A stretch of 64,000 nucleotides of DNA from Scylla paramamosain (lineage: Eukaryota; Arthropoda; Malacostraca; Decapoda; Portunidae): contig NC_087181.1 of assembly GCF_035594125.1 (NCBI RefSeq), positions 6,517,340 through 6,581,339 of the forward strand, read 5' to 3'. A program made the position numbers and the translations under genes. Shown here piece after piece: positions 20,539-32,199 of this stretch (positions are counted from its first letter, which is position 1; each line of letters starts with the position of its first letter). Under the pieces are notes generated by a model. The model was not told the DNA's origin, did no database searches, and saw nothing but the letters and a program-made list of their open reading frames with translations.

Positions 20539-20763
20539 TCTAGAATATTCTTAGTCTTTCTATAATGTGTTCCAGAATGTTCTCAATCTTTCTAGAATAT
20601 TCTTGAACCTACTTTAGAATATTCTGAATAATTCTAGAAAATTTTCGTAGATTCTAGAAAATTCTTGATACTTCTACATATTTCTACTGTATTCTAGAAA
20701 GTTCTATAATATTTTGGAAATGTTTACATTGAATAGAATGTTCTAAAATGTTCTAGAAACTTC
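20539..20763 (-). promoter_or_regulatory. Dense heat-shock-element-like array
   Basis: Alternating TTC and GAA triplets spaced 5 bp apart, the HSF trimer binding pattern. Clearest blocks: TTC 20590, GAA 20595, TTC 20600, GAA 20605; TTC 20652, GAA 20657, TTC 20662, (GAT 20667), TTC 20672; TTC 20692, GAA 20697, TTC 20702; GAA 20736, TTC 20741, (AAA 20746), TTC 20751, GAA 20756, TTC 20761. Lies just upstream of the TATA box. Binding is inferred. Confidence 0.6.
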
Positions 20764-20790
20764 TAAAAGTGTCTGATAGAACATTCTGGA

Positions 20791-21160
20791 AGAAACAAGA
20801 TTTCTGAAATGTAAGCAAATTCTCCTAAATATGAGAAATTTCTTGCTAGATCTGGTCAGTTCAAGAATGATCTTATTAAAATTAAAAATCTTTAGAATAC
20901 TATATTCTTTCTTTCATTCTTTTAACTTATTTGCAACATTTCAAAAGCAATTAGATATGCAACTGAGATTTTGCAAAGATCTTTACCTTACCTGAAAACC
21001 AATAGTAACCCATACTATAATGAAATGAGGCAAAAATGTAAATTCATTGTTCTAACCACAAAAGCAAAGTTTAAGGATCAAAAGAACTTTTTTCTATTTT
21101 TTTAGATGGAAATTTATGGTTTGGGGCCAAGAACAAGACAAAAGTTAAATTTTGTTATAG
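20791..21160. other. AT-rich unique DNA
   Basis: No gene, repeat or element recognised. Confidence 0.4.
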
Positions 21161-21161
21161 T

Positions 21162-21573
<412 letters not shown>

Positions 21574-21815
21574 AGGAGTAGCAAAGGGACAGTGTGGGAG
21601 AGTGCACATATAAGAGACAGACAGGAGAGGCTGGCTGGGTTGGGGCTGGAGAAAGACAATGGCGATTTGTGGAAATACTAAGATAGGATGGAGGGAGGAG
21701 AGGAAGAAGAGGGAGGGATGAGGTCACATGGTAGGGAGAGAAGGAATAGGTAATTTTCAGTGTCACACCACGTCTCTTCCAGCTGCAATTTGTAACATAT
21801 AACGTTCCTTGGGCG

Positions 21816-22122
21816 GTTATCGGAGATAAGTCAGACCATCATCAGGGAACACTTCAACATCAGGTCTCCTCTCACATGAATTGTTAATGCTCATTGGCTA
21901 TTCGATTTTTATTTTTCCTCTATAATCTACTTCACTTTTTTTTTTTTTTCTGTTTCTTATTGTTTAGTTATCGGAGATAAGTCAGACCATCATCAGGGAA
22001 CACTTCAACATCAGGTCTCCTCTCACATGAATTGTTAATGCTCATTGGCTATTCGATTTTTATCTTTCCTCTATAATCTACTTCACTTTTTTTTCTTTTT
22101 TTTTTTTCTGTTTCTTATTGAT
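21816..22122. repeat. 151-bp tandem duplication
   Basis: A segment starting GTTATCGGAGATAAG at 21816 is repeated from 21967, nearly identical, each ending in a poly-T/TTTCTTATTG tail. No coding content. Confidence 0.92.
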
Positions 22123-22124
22123 AA

Positions 22125-22367
<243 letters not shown>

Positions 22368-22583
22368 GGAAAGAGGGTGGGAGTGTCTCATGGGAAACCT
22401 TTGCCTTTACCAGATGCTTAACACTTTAGTGCAATGCAGAATGTACAAGTATATACTGTTTTGCGTTTTCATCACTCAGGCTTGTACCACGTTAGAGTTT
22501 TCCTGATAGTACATAGTGAGCCGAGGAGGGAGGAAGGGAAATAGGCAGAGGCCCATCCCGGCAAGCGGATCTCACAACACAAC

Positions 22584-23998
22584 TTTTTTTTTTTTTTTTT
22601 TATGTAGGAAGGATACTGGCCAAGGGCAACAAAAATCTAATAAAAAAAAATGCCCACTGAAATGCCAGTCCCATAAAAGGGTCAAAGCAGTGGTCAAAAA
22701 TTGGTGGATAAGTGTCTTGAAACCTCCCTCTTGAAGGAATTCAAGTCATAGGAAGGTGGAAATACAGAAGCAGGCAGGGAGTTCCAGAGTTTACCAGAGA
22801 TAGGGATGAATGATTGAGAATACTGGTTAACTCTTGCGTTAGAGAGGTGGACAGAATAGGGGTGAGAGAAAGAAGAAAGTCTTGTGCAGCGAGGCCGCGG
22901 AAGGAGGGGAGGCATGCAGTTAGCAATATCAAAAGAGCAGTTAGCATGAAAATAGCGGTAGAAGACAGCTAGATATGCAACATTGCGGCGGTGACAGAGA
23001 GGCTGAAGACAGCCAGTTAGAGGAGAGGAGTTGATGAGACGAAAAGCTTTTGATTCTACCCTGTATAGAAGAGCAGTATGAGTGGAACCCCCCCAGACAT
23101 GTGAAGCATACTCCATACATGGACAGATAAGGCCCTTGTACAGAGTTAGCAGCTGGGGGGGGTGAGAAAAACTGGTGGAGACGTCTCAGAACACCTAACT
23201 TCATAGAAGCTGTTTTAGCTAGAGATGAGATGTGAAGTTTCCAGTTCAGATTATAAGTAAAGGACAGACCGAGGATGTTCAGTGTAGAAGAGGGGGACAG
23301 TTGAGTGTCATTGAAGAAGAGGGGATAGTTGTCTGGAAGGTTGTGTTGAGTTGATAGATGGAGGAATTGAGTTTTTGAGGCATTGAACAATACCAAGTTT
23401 GCTCTGCCCCTAATCAGAAATTTTAGAAAGATCAGAAGTCAGGCATTCTGTGGCTTCCCTGCGTGATATGTTTACCTCCTGAAGGGTTGGATGTCTATGA
23501 AAAGACGTGGAAAAGTGCAGGGTGGTATCATCAGCGTAGGAGTGGATAGGACAAGAAGTTTGGTTTAGAAGATCATTAATGAATAATAAGAAGAGAGTGG
23601 GTGACAGGACAGAACCCTGAGGAACACCACTGTTAATAGATTTAGGAGAAGAACAGTGACCGTCTACCACAGCAGCAATAGAACGGTCAGAAAGGAAACT
23701 TGAGATGAAGTTAGAGAGAAGGATAGAAACCGTAGGAGGGGTAGTTTGGAAATCAAAGCTTTGTGCCAGACTCTATCAAAAGCTTTTGATATGTCCAAGG
23801 CAACAGCAAAAGTTTCACCAAAATCTCTAAAAGAGGATGACCAAGACTCAGTAAGGAAAGCCAGAAGATCACCAGTAGAGCGGCCTTGACGGAACCCATA
23901 CTGGCGATCAGATAGAAGGTTGTGAAGTGATAGATGTTTAAGAATCTTCCTGTTGAGGATAGATTCAAAAACTTTAGATAAGCAGGAAATTAAAGCAA
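22584..23998 (-). mobile_element. Family A LINE, copy A5 (keeps the Glu codon)
   Basis: Minus-strand 5'-truncated copy, poly(A) as T-run at 22584-22602. C-terminal domain open at 22694-23116, RT thumb 22941-23396, palm 23410-23670 (SYADD), fingers 23664-23998. This is the only informative copy with GAA (TTC at 23964-23966) at the codon that is TAA in most others. Frameshifts: an extra base near 23412, a run change near 23155 and near 23742. Confidence 0.85.
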
Positions 23999-24484
23999 AA
24001 ACTTGCACATTAATTTCTCGTAAAATAAAACAAAGCACAGCATATGTGTGCAAAGTATTTTTTACTTAAAATTACTTCAAACTATCATATCTCAAGTACC
24101 TTAATTCACAGGACACCCTGTATAAAAAAAATACTAGCCATATGTAATCTAAATCGTCTCAAGAGCCTTCTGATGAAGGAAATGCTTGTTCCCATTTACA
24201 ACATTCCAGGTTTATTATGGCAATTTTTTTACAACATATGATCAGATCGCTACTAACATGTAGTATTCTAATGCAAATCATGCCCAACAAAGGGTCAGTT
24301 CATTTCCAAGTTATACCCCAATGCAGGGATTTTAAAGCCTAACACAAAGATGGGCAGCAACAAGCCACAGAGAGATCCAAGTCCATGACATGAAGTAGGG
24401 TAACATTAATGTTGGGAGAAGCAACTGTGCTGTCACTATCACCCACAATGATGCTAGACTAATGACAAAAGAAAAGGTAATCTG
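23999..24484. other. Unique DNA
   Basis: AT-rich, no gene. GGACACCCTGTATA at 24111-24124 resembles a mariner-type terminus but has no partner. Confidence 0.4.
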
Positions 24485-24740
24485 CAGCCACCACCGTCAT
24501 ACAAAGTGATGCAAGTTTGGTGAGGAGAAGGGCTTATTGCAGCCATTGCTATAACCAATGTCATACACAGTGATGAGAGTTTGGTGAAGGAAAGGGCAGG
24601 CGTTGCTGCCACTGCCATCATACACAGTGATGTGAGTTTAGTTAGAAGGACAGGCTGCAGCCAACACCTTACACAGTGATGTGAGTTTGGTGAGAAGGAC
24701 TGGCTGCAGCCGCTACCATACAGTGATATCAACAATGAGC
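24485..24740. repeat. Degenerate 50-67-bp tandem repeat, ~5 units
   Basis: A motif close to CATACACAGTGATGTGAGTT recurs near 24493, 24560, 24617, 24668 and 24715, each followed by GGTGAG and a GC-rich GCTGCAGCC-type block. Confidence 0.75.
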
Positions 24741-25155
24741 GTTCTTCAGTTGTGTGTAAACAATGGCTCAGCATGGTTTTTTAATGAATTTTACTGTACT
24801 GTACTGGTTTTTGTTCATTATTCTCTTGAGGTTTTGTAAACTCCTATGTATCTATTACCTTCAGTTATATCCATAAAAAAAAAAAAGTGTAATAAGTAGA
24901 CTGGAAATATTTTACTTTAAATTTTGAAGGGCTTGTCTAAGCCTGGTCTGAATCATAGTAACTTTCTATAATTTCTTTAATGCAGGCTGATAGCAAACCC
25001 AAACCCCATCATTAGCAACAACTTGACTGTACTTCTAAGAGTGATGTACTCGTAGCATTTTGCAAAAGGCACACTGGTACTCAAATGAGTAATATACACC
25101 TGAGAATACAAAAAAAAAAAAAAAAAAACATTATGAACTTCAACTTAATTCTTAC

Positions 25156-25278
25156 CACAACAAAGTCACCCACAAACTCAAGAGTACAGTGGGCAATGCA
25201 TCCATACTGTATCATGTAGCCAGCCACCCCAAGCCACCTGCCTAGGTAGCTGTACATGCGGGTGGTGGTGCTGATCAT
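25156..25278 (-). CDS. IMMP1L: Mitochondrial inner membrane protease subunit 1-like, first coding exon
   Basis: Forty-one codons from the ATG at 25278-25276 to a consensus splice donor (G|GTAAG; the intron starts at 25155). The stretch [20 protein letters not shown] closely matches the N-terminal membrane segment of animal IMMP1L (recalled: [11 protein letters not shown], then E-Y-hydrophobic-G). IMMP1L is a serine/lysine signal peptidase subunit in the inner membrane that trims intermembrane-space proteins. The exon ends in phase 0, just before where the catalytic-serine motif (SGPSMEPT) should start in the next exon. Later exons should lie at lower coordinates, but none was recognised in the window. 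The upstream 40 bp is CG-containing, as expected of a 5' UTR. This is the most secure host exon here. Confidence 0.75.
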
Positions 25279-26080
25279 GACTCTTAGACGCGCTGAATTT
25301 CTTCCCTTAGCTCAGCTCACCAGTTACCACCACCATTCTTGGCTGTTGGCAAAATGTAAAATGAGGATGTGTAGTTTCCTACATAGAACAATAGAATGAT
25401 GTTGTGCATTACAAAAGGAAGACTTGTATGTAAACAGTATACATAAATCTAAAGAAAATATGACTATTTGGTATCAGATGGAGGGAGTGACAAGTGTGAT
25501 TCAATCATATAAAAATAAACATCCGAAGATATCTGCTATGACCCTTGGAAATGCACCTGGATCAACCCCAATTACTTTACATACACAGAGTAAACTTTAC
25601 ATGCATATTTAGAAGCACACTATTTTACATTTATTCACTAAAAGCTGAAAAGTGCTGAAGACTGGCTGGTTTCATCACATAACTTGTCCCAGCTCCATAC
25701 TCTAACTCCTGTCCCACAGGTGTGCCATGGGAATTCAGGAAGGAGGACTGATCCTCCTTCAAACAACATGCAAATGCAAATGTGACTCCTATGAATATGA
25801 CACATTCATGTGTTACTGCTTAATGACAATGTATTTAATTAATGGTGAATTTATATTATACTCTGTTTGTAAGAGGGCATACCACACTATACGGACTGGT
25901 AACTCTTACTCAGCTGGGCCTTATATTTTCTCAGACACATGAGCCTTCACCACAGCAATACCCAGCTGCACTTTCCAGCTCCATTCTCCCTTGTATACAG
26001 TTAGTGCCAAATTACTTTAGAACTCTCCCCAACATGAGTGTCATATTACACAAACTGACAACTTGCTCTTTCTCAATCTG
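25279..26080. other. Upstream DNA of the IMMP1L-like exon
   Basis: The first ~60 bp are a likely 5' UTR. No further exon or repeat recognised; small ORFs have no recognisable similarity. Confidence 0.4.
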
Positions 26081-26084
26081 AAAA

Positions 26085-26552
26085 AAACTGGCATTGGTGA
26101 AGAAATGGCATAATGAGAAATGCAAGGATGTTCCTCATCACAAAAAACATAAACATTTGACATCTTACATTTTATCAAGAGACAGTTAAATGTAGTAAAT
26201 CCTCAGCTACCAACAGTAAAACAATTAAAAGAACAAGCTTGTTGGGCTGGTCCACAACCATGTTTGTGGTGAGGGACATCCTTGCATCCCTCATCATGCC
26301 ATTTCTTTACCAACACACTCACAATATTTTCATTGACATCAGCTTTATGACTTATTTCTATTTGTTTCAACATTCTTAAATAACAGTAAACAATTAAAAG
26401 AACAAGCTTGTTGGGCTGGTCCACAACCATGTTTGTGGTGAGGGACATCCTTGCATCCCTCATCATGCCATTTCTTTACCAACACACTCACAATATTTTC
26501 ATTGACATCAGCTTTATGGCTTATTTCTATTTGTTTCAACATTCTTAAATAA
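26085..26552. repeat. 169-bp tandem duplication with an inverted third copy
   Basis: Units about 26213-26381 and 26382-26550 are nearly identical. A ~65-bp inverted, more diverged copy lies at 26085-26155. On the minus strand each unit is open and encodes LVKKWHDEGCKDVPHHKH; the inverted copy encodes a similar LVKKWHNEKCKDVPHHK on the plus strand. This hints at a helix-turn-helix transposase fragment, but I could not name it. Confidence 0.75.
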
Positions 26553-27290
26553 CTCTATCACTCAAACTGTGTTATCATGGCTTGTATATTTCCCTGGCAT
26601 CACATAGCAGCTCAGTAGAACACCATATTAAAAACAAGCACAAATGTTTTGTTAGCCAAAACAATAAGCAATTACTAAAGATGGCTCTTCCTTAAGTCAA
26701 TATGTCAAACATTGCATCCTTTTTATTCTATGCATTTAAAAATACATGAGAAGTTGATTTATGCTGCCATGTAATTATTTTCTTCAGGCCATTTTCTTTT
26801 TTTTTTTCAGACTGAGAAGGAGCGAGTTTGTACAATATGACACTCACTTCAGTGTGAGTTCTTAAGTCATTTGGTGCTAACTATACATTTCAAAAGAAAA
26901 GGATGCTCAAAAATGCTCAGCTTAACCTGCAATTCACATCTAATATATTTATGCTTTTTTATCTGTAAATCTGTATCAGTCACATCAGTCATAACAATTA
27001 TTATTGTATATATTCATCACTCATATATTCCACTGTTCAGTATTCCATGTGCACAGTCCTCACGTGGCCAGTATGTCTTATTTTTAACCTTCCTCTTTCC
27101 TTTCTCCCTCTCAAGAGAATATCACACCTTCCCTACCTTCCTGCCAGTCCTTAGGGAAAACACCTGCACTCCCTTTCTTAGCTCCCTCGCAGGGCATTGG
27201 TCAGAATAATAACCTGTCATTGGTTCCTTCACCCCATTTCCAAGCATCTGATTGGCCATCCCTTCATCTCAAATTCTCAAACCTGATCCA
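26553..27290. other. AT-rich unique DNA
   Basis: No gene or element recognised. A CACGTGGC motif occurs near 27060. Confidence 0.4.
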
Positions 27291-27298
27291 TTTCTTTC

Positions 27299-27640
27299 AC
27301 ATAAATAGAGCCTGTATGCATAGCTAGAGTCAGTCTTCAGAAAGGGAGCAGATCAGAGATACCAGAGATCAGAGACAGTTCAGAGAGAGAGAGTCAAGCA
27401 TTGTCATGTCTTTCATAATCTGTCTCAATATCACATGTGTACATCTCTGTCCATCATTAAATCAAGGAAGTACATCTGTCTGTTGTGTCACTTTCACTCA
27501 CACAATCAACCATAATCTAACCACTACCCATGTACTACCAGTATTCGTTGGAGAATCAACAAGCCACCATCATCTATCCTGCACCATCATCTCCAGCAAC
27601 ATCCAGGAAATCAATCTAGTACAAGTCTGATAGCACCATC
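27299..27640 (+). promoter_or_regulatory. Core promoter, possibly part of an LTR
   Basis: CATAAATAGAG starting at 27300 and TCAGT at 27330-27334 put the predicted start at 27332, 32 bp from the TATA-like box. Downstream is a purine-rich GATCAGAGA stretch and an ATTAAA-type signal near 27457. Resembles the U3/R part of an LTR; no boundaries found. Confidence 0.35.
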
Positions 27641-27649
27641 AGTCATCAT

Positions 27650-28776
27650 ATTTCTGATATGTATCAAGGCATTGAGTCACAAATCATAGCTTGTAATTTT
27701 TGCCATTCAGTTGGATGAATCAAAGGGAAGTTTGGGAAACTAGTGATTGTCACCAGGCAGCAGCACACACAGGAGCAATATCAAATATATCTACAGTGTC
27801 ATTCTATATACATCAAGATGCAATGTGCTTATATAATATACTTTCCTACACAATTCCTTCTAAGTAGTAACACAGGTAAAATTGAACTCTATCCATGAAC
27901 AAAAGTATTTAAGTTAATTTTCTAGTGAGTATGGAATTTAGTCATCTCAAGGTTTCCAAAACAGTACACCACTGATTGGGAGTACATTAATGCAGATGAC
28001 AGTAAAAATGAAGACAACATGTCTGTGCCACTTAAAACTCAAAATTACACAGATTAACTTCCTAGTATATGGAAACAACAATTTTAATTGAAAATAAGCA
28101 ACTCGTGTCCTGGGAAGAGTAATGCTGTATATCTAAGGCCTGCCTTAGTTGAAGCTAACAAACATGTAGTTGGACAACCAGTTAATTCTTCCTGCAGTGT
28201 CCATGCCACTACTCCATGAAGCTGTGGCTTCCTATACTCTCCCATTATGCCAGAGCAGTGCTGAGAGATGTTCGTTTTGATATACAATTACTTTGCCATG
28301 TCACTTGCTTTCTGAAGAAGATGGTAAAATCCCCACAAAAATGACAATATCCATATATCACAATGTTACTGAGCATGTTGTCATAGCATATAGTACAATC
28401 TTATTTTTTATCTTTTTCATTGTCCAAATCAATAGATTTTAGACTCGTAATATGCCGGATTTAAAATATTAATAACAGTATTACTAAATAATCATGAAAA
28501 TATTTCTGTTTAGACCAACTTCTTTCAGAATTATGTATAGAAGATATTCAAAAGTTGATGCAGAATTTTGAAAATATCATAATGGTCAATGTTCTATGCA
28601 TCTGTATGCACATGGGATTTACAATAACAATGTTTTAGCTTATGTCACTAGGGGACATGCAGTAGCAATGACATCTTGCAGATTAGTTCCAAAAACTCCC
28701 CATTTTAACTGACATGCAAGGCGGTTATACGAAGCACTTCAGAGATGGGAGGCATAATATTTTCAAAAGGTGGTGA

Positions 28777-28782
<6 letters not shown>
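27650..28782. other. AT-rich unique DNA
   Basis: No repeat recognised. A 67-codon minus-strand frame (28287-28084) is preceded by a CTCTCAG acceptor-like site near 28264, but has no recognisable similarity. Confidence 0.35.
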
Positions 28783-28861
<79 letters not shown>

Positions 28862-28869
28862 TCTCTCTC
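28783..28869. repeat. (TC)n microsatellite
   Basis: About 87 bp, interrupted once by an A. Confidence 0.97.
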
Positions 28870-29119
28870 CTCTCACTATGAGACATGGTAATCCCGCTAC
28901 TGTCTGTTTCTACGATCTGAGAGGTCAGGTGAGTGAGTGGCTACATTGGAGGCAATTTCAGGTGGGAGTTGCCATGACAACAGACTTCCACCATCCACTT
29001 CACAACCTACCCAACCACCCCCACCAACATCAGCTGTTTTACCGGACAATGAGTTCAAGGTTATGATTGACAAGTTTATCACCAAAGCTCTGTATACATG
29101 CTACCCATGAAACTAAAAG

Positions 29120-29291
<172 letters not shown>

Positions 29292-29477
29292 GAAGCAGGC
29301 AGCAGCCAATCAGGAGTTTGCCACTCATGACATTACTGCAGTGGGTGGGGGAGGGGCGAGGGGCCTAGCTAAATACACTCCATGAGATAAAAATCTTGCA
29401 ACTTTTTGTATATAAGCACTGCTGCATGCAGACAAGAGCTTATAAGCTTACGTGATTGGGTGCAATTACTGAGTGTA

Positions 29478-30680
29478 TTTTTTATTTTTTTTATGTAAGA
29501 AGGACACTGGCCAAGGGCAACAAAAATCAATAAAAAAATGCCCACTGAAATGCCAGTCCCGTAAAAGGGTCAAGGCAGTGGTCAAAAATTGGTGGATAAG
29601 TGTCTTGAAACCTCCCTCTTGAAGGAATTCAAGTCATAGGAAGGTGGAAATACAGAAGCAGGCAGGGAGTTCCAGAGTTTACCAGAGAAAGTGATGAATG
29701 ATTGAGAATACTGGTTAACTCTTGCGTTAGAGAGGTGGACAGAATAGGGGTGAGAGAAAGAAGAAAGTCTTGTGCAGCGAGGCCGCGGAAGGAGGGGAGG
29801 CATGCAGTTAGCAAGATCAGAAGAGCAGTTAGCATGAAAATAGCGGTAGAAGACAGCTAGATATGCAACATTGCGGTGGTGAGAGAGAGGCTGAAGACAG
29901 TCAGTTAGAGGAGAGGAGTTGATGAGACGAAAAGCTTTTGATTCCACCCTGTCTAGAAGAGCAGTATGAGTGGAACCCCCCAGACATGTGAAGCATACTC
30001 CATACATGGACGGATAAGGCCCTTGTACAGAGTTAGCAGCTGGAGGGGTGAGAAAAACTGGCGGAGACGTCTCAGAACACCTAACTTCATAGAAGCTGTT
30101 TTAGCTAGAGATGAGATGTGAAGTTTCCAGTTCAGATTATAAGTAAAGGACAGACCGAGGATGTTCAGTGTAGAAGAGGGGGACAGTTGAGTGTCATTGA
30201 AGAAGAGGGGATAGTTGTCTGGAAGGTTGTGTCGAGTTGATAGATGGAGGAATTGAGTTTTTGAGGCATTGAACAATACCAAGTTTGCTCTGCCCCAATC
30301 AGAAATTTTAGAAAGATCAGAAGTCAGGCGTTCTGTGGCTTCCCTGCGTGATATGTTTACCTCTTGAAGGGTTGGACGTCTATGAAAAGACGTGGAAAAG
30401 TGCAGGGTGGTATCATCAGTGTAGGAGTGGATAGGACAAGAAGTTTGGTTTAGAAGATCATTAATGAATAATAAGAAGAGAGTTGGTGACAGGACAGAAC
30501 CCTGAGGAACACCACTGTTAATAGATTTAGGAGAAGAACAGTGACCGTCTACCACAGCAGCAATAGAACAGTCAGAAAGGAAACTTGAGATGAAGTTACA
30601 GAGAGAAGGATAGAAACCGTAGGAGGGTAGTTTGGAAATCAAAGCTTTGTGCCAGACTCTATCAAAAGCTTTTGATATGT
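29478..30680 (-). mobile_element. Family A LINE, copy A6
   Basis: 5'-truncated minus-strand copy with a degraded poly(A) (T-rich 29478-29493). Open C-terminal segment 29582-30007 and RT 29953-30680 with DISKAFDRVW, GVPQGS and a SYTDD in place of SYADD. Truncated at the DISKAFD block, next to the piggyBac-like pseudogene, so it does not cover the variable Glu/TAA codon. Confidence 0.85.
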
Positions 30681-31303
30681 ATGATTGCTTAGTGCTTATA
30701 ATGGACTCTACAGACACAGCCCCTGACTTTGTAGACAACCCTGACAAAGATTTGGCAGATGTGATAGGTGACAAAGCTGGTCTTGCCATGGAATTTGAAA
30801 GTGATGAGGAAGGTGCATGGACAATGACGTGGATAATGAAGAGTGGCTCCCACGGAGAAGTAGCAAGACATTAGCAAGAAACAGTTTAGTTAATTCATTG
30901 ACCAGTTGTTTAGATGAAAGTAAATATGATAATTATGTATTACCAGGCAAGCTACAGGAATATAAAATAATGGTAGAGAAACCACAGATAAACTCAGATG
31001 TAGAGAAGTCCATAACATGGACCAACTGTATGGAAGGTGGACCAACTGTGAAGATATCCAGTGTTCTAGAATGTTTGATAGGAGACACAAGGTCAGTAAA
31101 TTCAGAATAAATGGCATGGGACTTGTTCATCATATCTGATATTATTTCCAATATTGTGCACCATACTAATCAGAAAATTGAAGGTATAATTGCAGAAATT
31201 TCTCAGCGGCCTTCAAATAATAAAACTGCACGCATGCAGTTTTAGATGGTATTACTGCACAGTTACAGTGCTGCATCACGCCAGATGTGGAGACAAAACA
31301 CAC
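30681..31303 (+). pseudogene. piggyBac-like transposase pseudogene, N-terminal part
   Basis: Acidic N-terminus (DSTDTAPDFVDNPDKDLADV, EFESDEEG), then after a frameshift near 30810 NEEWLPRR...; MAWDLFIISDIISNIVHHTN near 31110-31170 matches the start of the piggyBac-type transposase core (F/L-F-x-I...TN). The rest resumes at 32200-33515 after a family A fragment. Assignment rests mostly on the downstream half. Confidence 0.55.
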
Positions 31304-32165
31304 ACTCTTTTAGGGATTTTGGCACCACTCTCTTCCTAATATTCACCAATGATCTTCTAAACCAAACTTCTTGATCTATCCACTCCTACACTGATGATAA
31401 CACCCTGCACTTTTCCACATCTTTTTGTAGAGGTCCATCCTTTCAGAAAGTAAACAGCTCAAGCAGAGAAGCCACAGAATACCTGACTTCTGATCTCTCT
31501 AAGATTTCTAATTTTGACAGAGCAAACTTAGTATTGTTCAATGCCTCAAAAACTCAATTCAACTGACACAACCTTCCAGATATCTATCCCCTCTCCTTCA
31601 GTGACACTCAACTGTCCCCCTCTTCTACACATAACATCCTCGGTCTGTCTTTTACTTGTATTCTAAACTGGAAACTTCCTATCTCATCTCTAGCTAATGC
31701 AGCTTCTATGAAGTCTAATCATTTCCTTTCCTCTAAATGACTGGCTTTAGCCCCTCTTTCATCACAGCAATGTTGCAGCTCTTGCTACTTTCATGCTAAC
31801 CGCTCTTTTGATCTTGTTAATTGCAAACCTCCTCTCCTCCTGTGGCCTGCCTGCATAAGACTTTCTTCTTTCTCTCATACCTATTCTGTCCACCTCTCTA
31901 ATGCAAGAATTAACCAACCAGTGTTCTCAATCATTCATTCCTTTCTCTGTTAAAGTCTAGAACTACCTGTCTGCTTCTGTACTTCCTCTTTCCTATGACT
32001 TGGAGTCTTTCAGGAGGGCAGTTTCAAGACACTTATCCTCTGCTTCCTTTTTTATTATTCTATCTGACATCTATATGGGAACTGGCATTAAATGGGCCTT
32101 TCTTTTTATTAAAAAATTTTTGTTGCGCTTTGCTAATGATGCCCCTCTTACACACACACATACAC
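31304..32165 (+). mobile_element. Family A LINE, copy A7, highly diverged
   Basis: RT fragment from the region around the YADD motif (here TDD, near 31390) to the 3' end, ending in a CA-rich tail instead of clean poly(A). More diverged than other copies. Splits the piggyBac-like transposase. An internal deletion joins the TTTAGGGATTTTGG part directly to CACTCTCTTCCT. Confidence 0.75.
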
Positions 32166-32199
32166 TACAATTTTTTTTCCATAACTTCATGATGAAACA

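Noticed and set aside
24111..24124. Mariner-like terminus GGACACCCTGTATA
   Set aside because: No inverted partner or transposase nearby.
24454..24774. 106-codon minus-strand frame
   Set aside because: Spans the degenerate tandem repeat at 24485-24740; repeated peptide pattern reflects the DNA repeat.
28084..28287. 67-codon minus-strand frame with acceptor-like site
   Set aside because: No recognisable similarity and no donor partner; could be chance in 1.1 kb of AT-rich DNA.
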